NCBI GenBank assembly: GCA_965369325.1
Contig: CBDUQI010000081.1
Span: 1-22,679 of the forward strand
DNA length: 22,679 bases
Direction: 5' to 3'
Source of the DNA: CBDUQI01 sp965369325
GTDB lineage: Bacteria; Pseudomonadota; Gammaproteobacteria; Steroidobacterales; JBCBZW01
Position 1 is the stretch's first letter, and each line of letters begins with the position of its first letter. The notes beneath the pieces were generated by a model. That model was given only the letters and a program-made list of their open reading frames with translations, was not told the origin of the DNA and did not search any database. Below, one piece after another: positions 13,401-16,400 of this stretch. A program made the translations under genes and the position numbers.

Positions 13401-16400
13401 CAACAGCTCAAGCTCACCGCCAGTAAAGCTGCGCGGCACATCGTAGGGCACGCTGAGCGTGGGCTTGTCGAACACGCCGCCGATCTCGCGCACCAGTTCG
13501 CTGCCGTTCTGGAACAACTGCACATTGTCGACACCGCCTTCGTTATCGGTGAAGTCCAGCGCCAGATCAATACGCTGCAACGGCACCACGGTGGTGCCAT
13601 TAGCGGGCGAGCCCACCACCAGCGTGGGCGCTTCGATATCGGGTGTGATGGTGGCGTCGGTCAGTGCTGACAACGCCTGTGGCGCGCGATCAGCGGAGAA
13701 GCGGTCAATCGCATGCCCAAGCACCGTTACGCGGGTAGAGGCGGCCGCCGGCGGCGTTACGCTTACGTGGCCAGTCTCGGAGGTTTCGCTGCGCGCGCTG
13801 ATCATCTCGCGGGCGCTGACGAACTGTGACGGACTCGCATCCGGGCCATCTAGCACCACCGTCAACTGCGGGTGCACGGTAAGCCCGCGCTGACGACCGT
13901 TCACCAGCCAGCCGCTGGAGCGGTCAAGTTTTCCGCCAAGCAACACCAGCCGCTCGATGCCGCCTTCGCGCGGCAGGCCGTCGGCCCATACCGGCGTGAT
14001 GTTAACGCTGGTCACATCATCGCCCAACAGCCCCTGCACCGTCAGCGCACTCAGCTCGCTTTCCTCGCGCAATGCACTGCAGACGTTGTCGCTTAAGGTT
14101 TCGATCTGATAGCTGGAGGGGAACAGATACACCGGCGTCTCCGGCGTTGAAAGCGTCGGGTCCAGCTCCCGCAGTACGATGTCGCCCGACAGTGCCAGGT
14201 TGTAAACCTGCATTTCACCGGTATCGGCGATGTGGACATAGGGCTTGTCGTTAACCAACACGGTTTGCGAGAGCCCACCCGCCTCGGCGTACTGGAAGCC
14301 AATGTACGGGCGCGGCGACGTTGTCTCAGTCTCATCAATGTAACCCAGTGGCAGCCGCACGCCCTCGGCGAAGCCGCCAAGCGAGGTGTACATGGGGAAG
14401 TAACGAATCTGCTCGTCCGCGGAGGCATAGTCATCACGCATGGACAGGGCGTGGAACAAACGCTGCCCCGGCACCATCGACTCTTCCGGGCTTCGATCCA
14501 GCGCGGTCAGCACCGGCGGCTGGTCGGGCAGAATCAGCGCAGTCACCTGCTCCACTGCACTGTTGCCCGCCAGGTCGGTCGCCTCGGCCACCAACGTAAT
14601 GCGGGTGCCCTCTTCCGGCACCGGCACATACGGACTGAGATCGATATCCAGTGCGCCCGAGGTGACCCGCGCCTGATCCAGCGCGCTGTCCTCTCCCAGC
14701 GGATTCGCCTCATCGCCCAGCAAATACACGCGGTAACTTTCCACCGCAATGTTATCGACGAATTCAACGCTGACACTGAGCGGCTGACGGTCTGCCAGCT
14801 CCTCTTCCCAGCCTGAAATATTGATGGCCGGCGCTTCTTCGTCGGCCAGCACCGTGAGCTTGACCGAATTACTCTCCGTCTCGTTCACGCCCAGATCAGC
14901 CGCCGCGACCAGTAGGTCGAATACTTCGCCGGCCTGATCCAGGTAAGACTGCGGCAAACGCACGCGCCCTTCGTACTCCGTGTAGAACCGCTCGGCCACG
15001 ATCAGGGTGCCGAAAGAGATGGGGTTCGGCACGGTCACGCTCTCAACCCGGTCGTTGCGCGAGAGGCTTTCCCATTCTAGATCCACAGCGGTGCCGTCGG
15101 CTGCGATCAGCCGCGGCACCAGTTGATCGATGTAGATGTTGTCATCACCGCTACCGGCAATGGCGAAGCTGTCGCCCGGCATCACCTCGATGTCATCCTG
15201 CGGCGATGCCATCACCACCGCGGGTGGCTCCTCGTCGTCCATGATCACCAGATCAAGCAACAGCTCGCTGGCGAGGCCTGCATCGTCCACCGCTCGCACG
15301 CCCACCCTAACCTGGTCGGGCAGATCCGGTTTGTGCGGTACCCGCAGACCGGCACTGAGGAACTGCCCAGCGCTGTTGGCAACCGAGACATCTGCCGAAT
15401 CGAAGGTCGCGTGCACCACCCGGCCGCCGGTATCGGTTTCGATAAAGTACTCGACGCTGTTTACCTGACGGTTGTCGGTGACCAGCGTCGTCAGGGTGAA
15501 CTGCTCGCCCTCAATCAGCCGTGAGCCCGCCGCTGGCGCCCGCACCGAGATCTCCGGCGGTTCGTCGCTCGCGAGCGGATAACTGGAATCAAAGCTCACG
15601 CTCTTGCCCGAGACGTCCACAGCGGTGGAGGTAATCGTCAGCGTATCGCCGCTGGAAGGCACGGTAACGCTGAAGGTGCCCTCATCGGTGCCGACGTCGG
15701 TGGTGCGCTGGAACAGCGTCTGCCCGGCCGATTCAAACCGAATCTCGCTCAAGTACGTATCGTCAATCGCGCGCCAGTCGAAACTCATCGTTTCATCGTG
15801 ATACAGCAGGCTGCCCGGAATCGGGGTGTTGATCGACAACGAGGGCGCGATCTCATCCGACTTGATGGGAATCTGCGTAACAAACGGGCTTAACGAGGTT
15901 TGCCCTGCGCTGTCAGTCAGCGTCAGGGTCAGCTGTATGTTCTGCCCGAAGCTCACATCCGCGTATGCAGATAAATCAAGTGCAAAGTGCGCCTGCACGT
16001 TCGGCCCGGGAATAAACTGTGGTTGCCCCGGCCCTGGCGTCGTATCTACGTCCAGGCTCTGCACCACCACCTCGGGCGTTCCGAGCCCGTCGCGCATAAA
16101 TTCAAACTGCGCGGTGACCACATCCACCGACACATCATCCTGCACATTGGCATCGAAGGAGATAACGTCGCGCGGCAAGAAGGCATCGCGGTGCAAGGTC
16201 ACTTCGTTTACAAACGGGCGCTTGTCCGCCCCGACCGCCACGAACATGCGTGCCTTGGAGGAATTACCCGCTTTGTCGAAACCGGTCGCCTCGACCGGAT
16301 ACAAATCCGGCTCATCCTCGTTGGTGTGAGAGAACGCGGGCACCCGCACCAGCTTGATGGCGTTGTAGGCGTTAAGCACGCCGGGCACGGATTGCGGTGC

